This document shows, one piece after another, positions 54,601 to 64,000 of a DNA stretch of 64,000 nucleotides. The stretch is from Symsagittifera roscoffensis (taxonomy: Eukaryota; Xenacoelomorpha; Acoela; Convolutidae). A program made the translations under genes and the position numbers. The notes below the pieces were generated by a model. That model saw nothing but the letters and a program-made list of their open reading frames with translations, searched no databases and was not told the origin of the DNA. Position 1 is the stretch's first letter; each line of letters starts with the position of its first letter. The stretch covers positions 65,710,471 to 65,774,470 of the forward strand of contig NC_087063.1 in assembly GCF_963678635.1 (NCBI RefSeq). The letters are read 5' to 3'.

Positions 54601-57600
54601 CGAACCTGCTTGTCTTAGAGTGGCTGAATGAAACGACCTCGGACCCTGAGGAAACCAGCGTCACGATTCAAGACGTAGATCGTGAAAGCATGAAGTACAT
54701 CAAGACCGAACGAGATGATCCTTCCTGGGCTGCCCAATTGATGGCAGCATATGGAGAGAGGGGATTACTAGACCGCCCGAACATGAGAGTGATGAGGTGG
54801 AGAAACGGGGCTCTCTCAGGGAGTGACTTGGCGAATGAGCCTGGATTGGGAAGTTCTAGGACTTACCAACCAGGTGAGATGCCTATGCCCTCCAAGCCCA
54901 AACCTGGGCTGACGAGAATGCATCAGGAGATGAACAGCGAGGCTGCCTCGTCTGGTTCACCACTGAGAGCAGCTGTGCCACCAAAGAGGGCGAAAACAGG
55001 ACAGAAGTTTCAGACGAACCAAACCATGCAAGATCTGGATGGGATGAAGGATGAACTGGAAAGGACGAAAAAGGAGCTGGACGAGATGACCAAAAGCATG
55101 CTCATGATGGGGGACGATCGGGACATGTGGAGAAGATTGTTCGAAGACTGCAACAAAAAGCAGGGTCAAGAAATTGGGCGCTTGAGGCAGGACTACAAAG
55201 AGCGATCGGAACAGAGGGCGTTGACAACAGCCGTGGAGAAAGTGATACCTGCAAGGAATATTCCTCGTGGGCAGTCCCCGAGGAGCTCTTGACGCCTCGA
55301 GAAATGATTCAAACAACGGAGACACGGCTCCCGACAGAGACAAATCGAGTAACGATCCCAGACCCTAGTGACACCTTGGGTGACCCCGTCGTGGAACAGA
55401 CGGTGAGGAAGCTGATAGAGACAGCTGGACGACTGGTCGCCAACAAGAATGCGCCAGGTTCCGGGGTGACTGCACCCTATGGAACGATCGACGACCCCGG
55501 CAGAGTACGACTCTCCCAGACCGTGATCAGACAGGGGATAAGTGACGTGACGCCACTCATGGGGAGCTCGAAGGCCCCAGAGAGAAGAATACAGAAGATG
55601 CCAGCGAAAAAAGTGTCTCGCATAATAGACGTACAAAAGAACAATCAATTGAAATATAATTTCACGGGAGTTCCGGAGACAGATCCGAGAGCTTGCTTCA
55701 ATCGAGCGACTTGGAGCCCGGCAGTAAACCTGCAGCAACTACCACTGGGGACATCTCATCTGATACTGGGAGACAGCTTGGTCAGAGTACTATCGAGTTT
55801 GAGGACCTCGTGGGTCACCACGGTGATGGCCTTTGGAGGCGCGACGATAGCCCAGTTATATCGAATGGTGGAACTGATGAATCCAGGAAGGATCTCCAAT
55901 GTGATGATCCTGGTCGGGACGAATGAAATCTCTAGAGGTTCAGATGAGCAGGAAGCACTATGGGAGTCAATGATGGTGTGTTTGCCTACTACCCTCTGGC
56001 AGAAATTCAATTGCACTGTGCCAATGAACACGAGAAGCTTGACAGCAGCAGGAAGAAGGCACAACGAGGGAGTCGTCAGGTGGAATAACATCTTGAGGAA
56101 CCTCGCAAGTCGGAACGCCGGAAGAATGATCCTCATGGACATCGAACATGAGTTGATAGCTATGGATCAGGCCAGACTGACCACGGACGGCATCCACTTC
56201 GACAGTATCGAAGGACAAGCTTGGTTGAATTGAGTCTTCCAAGAGCGGTTGGACGAACTAGAGGCGGAACTCTTTGACACAGGAGTGCTGAAGGAAGAAG
56301 GAACAGCGAGTGACGCGGTGATTACTACCTTTGTGCCTCCTAGCCTGGAAACACGCTTGGGGACGGTTCCGGCCGTCAAGAACTACAGACAACAGAGCTC
56401 CAGCGAACCAGGTCAAAAGACAGACGTACAGGATCGATTGGGAGAAGCGCCGATGAGGAGGACCATCCATCCTAGGAGAAGAATAAGACCTGTCAACCCA
56501 ATCGAAGAGACAGCCGGCACGTCTAGATCGGACACTAGATCGGAGACGACAAGTACCAGTCGAGAGAAGAGACGCCCGGGCAGAGGCTAGTTGATGTGGT
56601 CAAGACCCATACCGTCTCCCTGGCATGTATACAAAGACGAGCTAATGAAGCTGGATCTCCAGAGGGTAAGCTTCATCGAAGATGCAAGGAGGATGCTGAA
56701 TGGAACGACGCTATCCGTCAGCAGATTGTACTCGATAACCGGCGTAGACTGGTTGATAGCCGCTAGCATAAATTTCAGCTCCACGACGGCCTTGAATTTG
56801 CTGACCTAGAGGGACTGCCCTCTAACAACACAATGGGACCAGTGAACGCGAGACCATTGCATGACCTGAGATTGAATCATGATGAAGGGAATCGAGAAGA
56901 GAGACCTGGAAGATTTCTAGTGACAAGGGCGCCGATCGGACAACATGTGAAGATGTTCAGGCAAGTAAGCTCACCCCCTGGTCATGTGAAGGAGAAAATA
57001 TACCCAAAACTAGTGAATCAAGATGGTGATGTCCAAAGATACGGCGGATTGAAAGCGATAAAGAAAGATGAGAACATCTTCGCCGCCTATGACAAAGCAG
57101 AAATGAGGAAGGCCAAGATTATGATAGTAGCGAATTCAGAGTTCGTGTACACCTCCAAGCCTCTGTTTTGGCCGGACGTCATAATGTTGGCAGCGGTTGA
57201 CCTGGAACTACTGCAATCGATATCTCTGGCTATAGGGGTACAAAGACAGACGGACATGAACCCAATTACGATCGTGTTTGCTGGCATCAATGACCATCTA
57301 CACAGTGGAGGTTTTCTGAGCAGACTCAGAGATCCTACAACGGCAGAGAACGCTGTGTGGTCAGCGATAAAAGATATCCTTGAGTCGATGGGTGAAGTGG
57401 TGGATGCGACGAAGGAGGGGTCGTTCACCAAAGTGACACCGAGAATAGTATTCGCGTTGTCTCCGGGGTATGCACATCTACCGGATGGACTGAAATTTGT
57501 GTATGCGATTGTGACCTTGCTTTCGAAAAGAAAATATGATGTGATCATATCAGCCCCGAATCGCATGATAGAGATGGAGAATCTGAGGCCACTCAAGGCT

Positions 57601-59616
57601 GAACTACCTGCAGTGTGGTCAGATATCTCAAACGGGATGAGAGGATTCAAGGACCATGCGCTACACATGTTAGTGTTGGACGAAGTGCTGGGGTTGGAAC
57701 TGTCCAATTTCAGTCGACAGCTCAAACTGAAACCGGGATTAGACGACGACCATCAAGTGATCGCGGCGATGTCCCACGACTTATGATTCCGAGCAATGGA
57801 AGTGACACGTGAAAACACGAGAAGGAAAAATTCACTAGAGACGAGAGCTCATTTGGAGGCGATGGTTTTGAGAACCAAGCCGGAAGCCAACCAGTGGCTA
57901 CACCTGAATCCTAGAGTAGTGGCCTTGGGTGCAGATGCTTTTGAGCAAGGCCCTGTGATGATCACAAAGATCCATGCCTACTTGTTGAAGGAGGTGAACC
58001 TGGCGGAAAATGCCGGAGAAAAGACCGCTGAATTTGTGAACAGAATGTGTCTGATTACTCTGGAAACCTTCTGGACCCAGGAAGTGAAGGGACAGGAGGG
58101 CTTTGAACGGACAGACAGCATGCTGGAAGGGTTGGGAGCCGGATGGACCGCGTCCTTCTTGGCAAAAGTCTACCCGAAAGTCTCGCATTACTTGATAAAA
58201 GAATTCCTCCAAGCAGTAGTGGAAGTGTCAATGGTGGAACTAATAGCCTTGTTCGTGACATTTGGAGCAGAGAGTTTCGTGAAAGGACCGGCGATGCTGC
58301 TCGCTGAAGGAATCCAGAACCTGCGGTTAGATGGACTTCTGACATTGATTGCGATTACCCACGGAAACTTGGGAGGACTAATGAAATTGACACGTTGTCC
58401 AGAGCAGATGAGAGAGAGAGTGAGGAACTTAGACATGAAGAAATCCACGGACTCGTGGAATAAGATAAGAGACGTGAGACACACTCTTATCCAATATCTC
58501 TTACAACAAAATCGCTTTGGAACGGGAGAAGATGAGACTATCGAAAGAGAAGAAGATGTTAGACGACATGTTGGAGGCATGCCCCTGTTAACCGATCTGA
58601 GCTTGGCTATGAGAACCGATCACTTAGCGCTGATCAGAGGAGTCACGGAATTTGTGACAGTGATCTATGGACCAGCAGTCACGTTTGCGTTCCCTGACGT
58701 TAAAGTGGAGGCGTATAGGAGGTCGGTGCTGCACCTGAACCTCATATCAGCAGTAGACGGGAGTACACTGAACTGGTGTGAGCAGCACACATTGCGGGAG
58801 CTCATGAGTGAAGATCTGTTATTTACGAAAATATTGGAGCCAGAGATGACAGTCATCAATTTTGACGATCACTTCCATGATCGCATGGGAGAAGTAGAAA
58901 GAGGACACATCGAAGTGTTTCCGAAGCTTTGGAATCTGAGACCCTATGATAAAACGAATGGTGAAATAACCAGAGTGCCTCGTCTCACTGCAGCATATCA
59001 TAAAGTGAGAGAAGAGACGAAGGACTAGGGTGATTACGAGAAGCTGCCGGAGGCAATCCCTGAATTCCCTCTGATAAGAAGGATGTTGCTCGGAGCAGTC
59101 TCCGTGGTACAAGCTCCTAGGTTGAGAGCATTCGAAACCAATTAAAGGAGAGTAGGGAATTTCGTGGGAACGATGGATCCATACTTTGTAGGGAGAAATG
59201 CCGCCGTGTTACAATACACACGATTTGCATATACGGATCAAGCGACGAGAAGGCGAAAACGCAACGCCGCGACTCCCAAGCCTGGAAGGTTTGACGAGGA
59301 ATGGACGGGATTAGGCTTAGCTCCGATGAAGGTGAGAGGCAGGACCGAACTGCCTGAAGCCTCCTTGATCCTGACTAGTGTGTAACCGGAGTTGAAAGTG
59401 GGAGGAACACTGCAGGCGAGAACTTTCCTAGCACCCTTCGGCTGCGAGGAAATCAAAGTGGTCCATGGAGAAGAGGAAGATAGATCGGCCGGTACATTGA
59501 TCATACCGAGATTTCCGGAAGGAGCCGACAATGATGAACAAGGACCCTCGAGCTAAAACAGAGATAGGTCAGAAGGAGATGACGGACAGGGAGGGAGCCG
59601 TCAGACCGAAGAACCC
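54597..59616 (+). pseudogene. E2 pol tail fused to SGNH ORF, disrupted
   Basis: The frame opens with the end of pol (LVLEWLNETTSDPEE, IQDVDRESMKYI) and within about 40 codons becomes the homologue of E1 third-ORF residues from about 90 on (RVMRWRNGALSGSDLANEPG). This corresponds to the loss of E1 30.6-31.95 kb, including the macrodomain. A coiled coil and then the SGNH domain follow: LILGDSLVRVL, FGGATIAQ, LVGTNEIS (Asp of the usual GxND replaced by Glu) and DGIHFD. The second SGNH-like region reads FAGINDHLHSGG. Stops at 56231, 57784 (TGA), 56588, 59026 (TAG), 59142, 59383 and 59555 (TAA), and frame changes near 55280 and 56800, interrupt it. Confidence 0.85.
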
Positions 59617-62600
59617 ATGCAACAAGATGCAAGTCAAGCTGGTGGGAAAGACGACAGGGCATCGACAGGAGGAGTGTCCAGCCTGGATTTCAATATCTTC
59701 AGTGATCTTGAGAATAACGCGGATACGTTAGAGACGACCGAGCCAGCGGATGAAGGCATTTCGACACTGGAGACTCCGTCAGCCTTTATGGAAATGAAAC
59801 GAAATTTGCCGGAGAGCAGCTCTCCTGGCAATTCAAGAATTAACGAACAAAGAATCCTTATGGAATCACCTAGAAGAAGAAGAATAGAGGGCTCAGCCAG
59901 AGTACCTTTCTTGGGAACGCTGCCCGAAGAAGAATGGGAAGTACATCACCGAGACCACGAGAGTAGGACGGGAAGCAAATTGGACAGAGTGGCGTTCATG
60001 GAAGAAGTCTGGACAGTGGTTCAGAGCTATGGGACCCAGTCCATTCTGAAAACGGGTCTCAACCAACCCTTGATGAGGGAAGACCTTGACAAGCTTGATG
60101 AGTGTGAAGGGAGACTGAGTGAGTTGTTGATCGACTCGGCCACTGATGAAAGTGAAGCAAATTCTCCCATCAAGATGACACCGCAGGACGATAAAGAAGA
60201 GGTGGTGTATCTGTCAAGAACCAGGAGAGGGACGATGCGATCAAAATTGGTGATTGATAAGATCAATGCGAAGAAAATGAAGTTAGGCAGCAGAGTGATG
60301 CCGAGGAGAGTAGGAAAGACGAAGGTGGATTCGGAGATATCGATGAAAGCTGTTAATTCAGCGAAAAGGAAACGAGTCGAAGAGGTCATGGATTTGGGAC
60401 AAGGTGATTATCAATTGCCTGGCAGAGATAAAATGTTGACTAATATAGCGATGGTGCCACCCATTCTCATGGCGGGAATAAATTCAACAGGTTATAAATC
60501 CAAAAGGAGTGACCGCACTCTGACTGGAGCAACCTTGGAAATGGAAATACTCAGCCAATGTGGAGAGAGCAAAATGAAAGACTTTAAGCCATCTCGCATG
60601 AATCATGGAAAGGGAAATGTCGCAGGACAACTAGTACCAGTGGAGTATAACCAACTGACAGTATCGGAGGCTGTGTCGATAGACGAGCCGGCCGGTGGAT
60701 ACATGGAAATGTTGGAGTACCAAAACTCGGCTAGGGGGTACGTGATGGCTCTGGAAGACAAGAGTGCCATGGAGGGTTATCTGGAGACAATGTTGCAAGG
60801 CACCACCCTCAAGCAGAAGGCGTATGGGACTTTGGCGTCGTCTGACATACAGGCGGAAAGGATCGAGCAGTTAGTGAGCCTTCCATGTAAAGCAGTAGTG
60901 TTGAGGTATTTCGAAGAAGAAATGAGGACTACGCCAAGAATACATGATTCAGAAGAAAGGAAGAGATCAAAAGAGGAGAAGGTTTTCCTTATGACGAACC
61001 TGAGGGATCTGATAGTCCAAGAGGGAGCAGCAGTAGCGTGTGCGAAGCGGAGAGACGCTCTCTGTTTCATTCGATTCATGATAGAGCAGATTTCAGTACC
61101 TGCATTGAACACTTGTGTTAAGATGCTGAGGGAAGGCGATGAGCGAGCGAAAGCCTTACTCTTGCTAGCACTGCTGGATATGCAGCAAAGCAAACCGATG
61201 AGGGTGAACATGAAAGAACCCGAAGAGTTAGAGCCCATGAGAAAGATAGATGAAATCAGGAGATTTTCAAACAAGGAGCTGAGACTCACAAAAGAATCTA
61301 TGGGGGCACTCCCGAAGTCCAGTGAATACTGTGGACCGATCAAGAAGAAATCGTATAGCTACGTATCCGGAATCATAGGGATAGCGTACAACCCTTTCCT
61401 GAGTGAAGACATACGCAATTGCTTCTTCGATTACGAGCAGGTGGTGTTACTAAGATTCTGGACGTCCAGAATTGTAACGATTAAGAGCGTTAACAATCCA
61501 CAGGCCAAATTGGGACTGGTCTTGGAAGAAGAGGTGAATGCACCTTCCGTACCAAAATCCGACAAAAGAGTGGAGTTTGGGTTGGGATTCTCAGATGAAT
61601 TACTGAGAACGAGCTTGATGGCAGTGTGGGAATTGATGAGGCCATCATGGTGTCCTAGTCCCAACGCTGACTATATATTACGGGCGACACAAGACGTGCA
61701 GAGGGAACTGAATGCAGACTGTAACCTGCGTGACCTTAACATCATATATAATGTGATAATAACGGCCTCTAGGAGCAACGGAGAAGATAAAGTGGAGTTG
61801 CCTGGCTGGGGACCAGAAGACTGGGTCAAACCTGGTGGCTGTCTGGCGGAAGTCTGTGGACTGGAGTGTCACGTTTGTGGAGGTCTGGACTGCGTAAAGA
61901 CCCTAGAGAAACAACACAAGCAATTGACGGTATTGTTTGGAAACGTAGTGATGAAAGCAAGAACGGAAACGGAACTGATAGCGGATTGTCATGGAGGAAC
62001 CGAGGTGAATCTAGTGACTGCACTAGGATTCTACAGCATGTTTGGTTCTTTAGAGTCACTATTGAATCTAGAACAGAAACATGAGATGGTCACAGCCATC
62101 AGTGTAGAAGTGTTCCCAGGAGTTCTGCAAACCGAACAGAATTACATAGGGAAATGGAGGGAAGCGATCGAGACGGAAATGAACATCAGATACAGTGAGA
62201 CTTATTGTAGACCATCGGGAGCACGATATTTGGTGGGTTCGACATTGGCTCCAATGTGCAAGAGCAGATACCCGGTACATTTTGTAGCCGTGGATGTAAA
62301 GAGTACGAGAACGATCGTGGATCAAGCCTTCTCAGTGCCGAAGTGTGTGAGACTGGCGAGAATGTCCGAGAAATCTTACGAGATGCTATGTAAGATGTTC
62401 TCAGCAGTACCAGAGAGAACCAAGGAAGAGTTGGAATCAATACTAGGAAAGAAGTTAATGGGATACGTGAGCGGGAACTTCAGTGACTTTGAGAGACAGA
62501 AACAGAGAGGATCAACTGTCACAGATTACAATACAGTAGACGAGAATGATGAAGTCCACCGAGTGATGATGGAAGTGGAACCATTACTGGAAGCTTCGGG

Positions 62601-63393
62601 AAAACGTAATTGGAGGAGCATCATGTTGACACACGACGAGTTTCCTTGCCACTGCTTGCTGCAGACCTGGTGGTATCCCAAGCGTAGTAATCTGATGTTG
62701 ATCTGGGACTCTGGCGAGCTGCTCTCCATGGGTTTACCAGACTCATCACAGCCCATAACAATAGTGATAGTGGGAGTTATGATGGCGATACGATGGCTGG
62801 AAGCTCATGTGAAAGAAAACAATAGACAGGAGGCGCCAACGAGAGAACAGTTGCGGAAATTAGATTGTCTAAAAGATTTAGATCTTTTTGAGACAATATG
62901 CAAAATTCTAAAAATTCCGATGGAAGTGAAGAACATATGGGCAAGAAAACGATTGATGCCAAGGTTCAGAGCTAACATGACTGCATGGTTGTACGAAAAT
63001 GCTAAGAAGCATATGTCGAAGCACGGCAGAGTGTACAGTGAATATCAGCTGGACATTGGAGCAGGAGCTTTCAAGCGAGCTCTCGTGACTCATCGGAATG
63101 CAGTGACCACCGCTGTGAAAAGAATTTCCAGGACAAGTGAACGTAGTGGAAAGGAGAAGACAGAGATGTTGAAGGAAGATTTGGAGAGAAATGTGACGTT
63201 GTGTCTCCACAACAGCTTCTGCAGGAACAGAGAATCTAACGTGGATCCCCTACCTTGTTGCAAACAGAGGGTAGAAGAGCAGAAGTGTTGGAGGACGGCT
63301 TCCAACAGCGTCAGGATAGCTAACGACGTGTTGCAGGATACAGAAACTGAGAGTGCAGAGTCATTATCGCAGGAGGAGGAAATGGAACATTGA
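59617..63393 (+). CDS. E2 C-terminal part of SGNH ORF fused to unknown fourth ORF
   Basis: An uninterrupted 1258-codon frame. Roughly its first 405 codons match the C-terminus of the E1 third ORF (ESPRRRRIEGSARVPFLGTL; CGESKMKDFKPSRMN; GGYMEMLEYQNSARGYVMA). From about 60835 it matches the E1 fourth ORF from its start (ASSDIQAERIEQL) to its end, including CLAEVCGLECHVCGGLDC and the C-terminal CLHNSFCRNRES cluster. No stop-restart junction exists here. The frame is the 3' remainder of a broken polyprotein, so the first Met is not a proven start; function unknown. Confidence 0.75.
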   Translation: MQQDASQAGGKDDRASTGGVSSLDFNIFSDLENNADTLETTEPADEGISTLETPSAFMEMKRNLPESSSPGNSRINEQRILMESPRRRRIEGSARVPFLGTLPEEEWEVHHRDHESRTGSKLDRVAFMEEVWTVVQSYGTQSILKTGLNQPLMREDLDKLDECEGRLSELLIDSATDESEANSPIKMTPQDDKEEVVYLSRTRRGTMRSKLVIDKINAKKMKLGSRVMPRRVGKTKVDSEISMKAVNSAKRKRVEEVMDLGQGDYQLPGRDKMLTNIAMVPPILMAGINSTGYKSKRSDRTLTGATLEMEILSQCGESKMKDFKPSRMNHGKGNVAGQLVPVEYNQLTVSEAVSIDEPAGGYMEMLEYQNSARGYVMALEDKSAMEGYLETMLQGTTLKQKAYGTLASSDIQAERIEQLVSLPCKAVVLRYFEEEMRTTPRIHDSEERKRSKEEKVFLMTNLRDLIVQEGAAVACAKRRDALCFIRFMIEQISVPALNTCVKMLREGDERAKALLLLALLDMQQSKPMRVNMKEPEELEPMRKIDEIRRFSNKELRLTKESMGALPKSSEYCGPIKKKSYSYVSGIIGIAYNPFLSEDIRNCFFDYEQVVLLRFWTSRIVTIKSVNNPQAKLGLVLEEEVNAPSVPKSDKRVEFGLGFSDELLRTSLMAVWELMRPSWCPSPNADYILRATQDVQRELNADCNLRDLNIIYNVIITASRSNGEDKVELPGWGPEDWVKPGGCLAEVCGLECHVCGGLDCVKTLEKQHKQLTVLFGNVVMKARTETELIADCHGGTEVNLVTALGFYSMFGSLESLLNLEQKHEMVTAISVEVFPGVLQTEQNYIGKWREAIETEMNIRYSETYCRPSGARYLVGSTLAPMCKSRYPVHFVAVDVKSTRTIVDQAFSVPKCVRLARMSEKSYEMLCKMFSAVPERTKEELESILGKKLMGYVSGNFSDFERQKQRGSTVTDYNTVDENDEVHRVMMEVEPLLEASGKRNWRSIMLTHDEFPCHCLLQTWWYPKRSNLMLIWDSGELLSMGLPDSSQPITIVIVGVMMAIRWLEAHVKENNRQEAPTREQLRKLDCLKDLDLFETICKILKIPMEVKNIWARKRLMPRFRANMTAWLYENAKKHMSKHGRVYSEYQLDIGAGAFKRALVTHRNAVTTAVKRISRTSERSGKEKTEMLKEDLERNVTLCLHNSFCRNRESNVDPLPCCKQRVEEQKCWRTASNSVRIANDVLQDTETESAESLSQEEEMEH

Positions 63394-64000
63394 CGAATGG
63401 CCGAAAAACTATATGCAAAAAGAGACGAAATTAGAAGAATTTAGAAGTTTTAGAACTTCTAAACAACGAAAAAAGAAGAAAACAAAGGAGTGATGAAGAA
63501 AAAGTTGAAACTCAGAATTGTTTTATGTGTGTGAAAGAACTCAAGTGAGAAACCAAGCAACCAAGTTGTAATTGAAAACTGAAACATTTAGTTGAGTTTT
63601 GAAATTGTTGCATTTATAAATTTGCATTTTGATTTTAGTTGAGTGGCTTTAGAGACACTTACTTACTATTTATTTAGAAAGGCTTGAGTGAAAGAGTATA
63701 TTTAAATATTCCAGCCTGCATGACTGTTTTTAATCAGCTAGGAGAACTGATCACTTTGTGGTGACATGAAAGGCTTGGGTAATCTCTCGAAGAGGGAGAT
63801 TGTTTCATTGATCTTTCTAACCACAGAGTTTCTCAGTTTTAATATTCAGGACAATAACAAGCAAGATTTCCGAAGGGAAGAAGCATAGTAGGATAATTTT
63901 AGCTTGTTGGTTGGCAGGACTGTCCTGCAAACCAACACCTTTTAAATCTAGGAGAAAAAGTTTTAATCAGGACATTGACATTGGAAATCGGAAAATGTGT
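63394..64000 (+). other. E2 3' untranslated region with conserved hairpins
   Basis: A-rich, then T-rich. 63720-63850 is conserved with the E1 3' region. It can form ATCAG/CTGAT (about 63734-63750), an outer stem CTTTGTGG (63754-63761) with CCACAGAG (63821-63828), and an inner stem AATCTCTC (63781-63788) with GAGGGAGATT (63792-63801). The 3' LTR is not reached. Confidence 0.6.

Larger units (their letters stand above)
42731..64000 (+). mobile_element. E2: second giant LTR retroelement, decayed, 3' end outside window
   Basis: At least 21.27 kb are visible. It has the same plan as E1: LTR, PBS, hairpin-rich leader, structured RNA, gag-pol, SGNH ORF and unknown ORF. Its coding parts are clearly homologous to E1 but diverged. 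It is inactive as it stands: I count roughly ten in-frame stops and about seven frame changes. It lacks the E1 segment with the macrodomain, and the third and fourth ORFs are fused. The 3' LTR must lie beyond base 64000. Confidence 0.92.

Overview
The window is eukaryotic and looks like an AT-rich invertebrate animal genome. The evidence is a spliced, intron-rich SLC6 transporter gene, a hAT-type MITE with an 8-bp target duplication, tRNA-like short repeats, a decayed LINE and two giant Ty3/gypsy-type LTR retroelements. I cannot name the phylum from sequence alone.

Region 1 (1-17806) is host DNA. Seven exons of a sodium-coupled neurotransmitter/amino-acid transporter gene lie on the minus strand between 14380 and 1569. 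Every intron phase matches. The gene runs off the left edge and its first exon is not seen. Its introns carry short dispersed repeats, a 435-bp hAT MITE (3791-4225) with a diverged relative at 1931, and a divergent tandem repeat near 10.3-11.0 kb. Upstream of the first recognised exon is a minus-strand LINE remnant (about 14560-16380).

Region 2 (17807-42241) is a complete giant LTR retroelement of 24,435 bp, here called E1. Its two 884-bp LTRs differ at one base that I can see, so it is young. Inside are a PBS, a leader of about 3 kb full of hairpins and a reiterated CCCTCC motif, a twice-repeated structured RNA, a fused gag-protease-RT-RNase H frame, an integrase frame ending in a TARG1-like macrodomain, a 2101-aa ORF with an intact SGNH hydrolase domain plus a degenerate second one, and an unrecognised 875-aa ORF. 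A 1-nt frameshift splits pol at the start of the integrase catalytic core.

Region 3 (42499-64000) holds a minus-strand LTR fragment interrupted by a second, related giant element, E2, whose 3' LTR lies beyond the window. E2 has the same order of parts but is decayed by many nonsense codons and several frameshifts. It lacks the macrodomain segment, and its last two ORFs are fused in frame.

Comparing E1 with E2 shows which parts selection has kept. A two-hairpin RNA just upstream of gag keeps its pairing through compensatory changes. A 13-mer that abuts the 3' LTR of E1 recurs unchanged inside pol of both elements. The enzymatic cargo (SGNH, macrodomain) is unusual for an LTR element.
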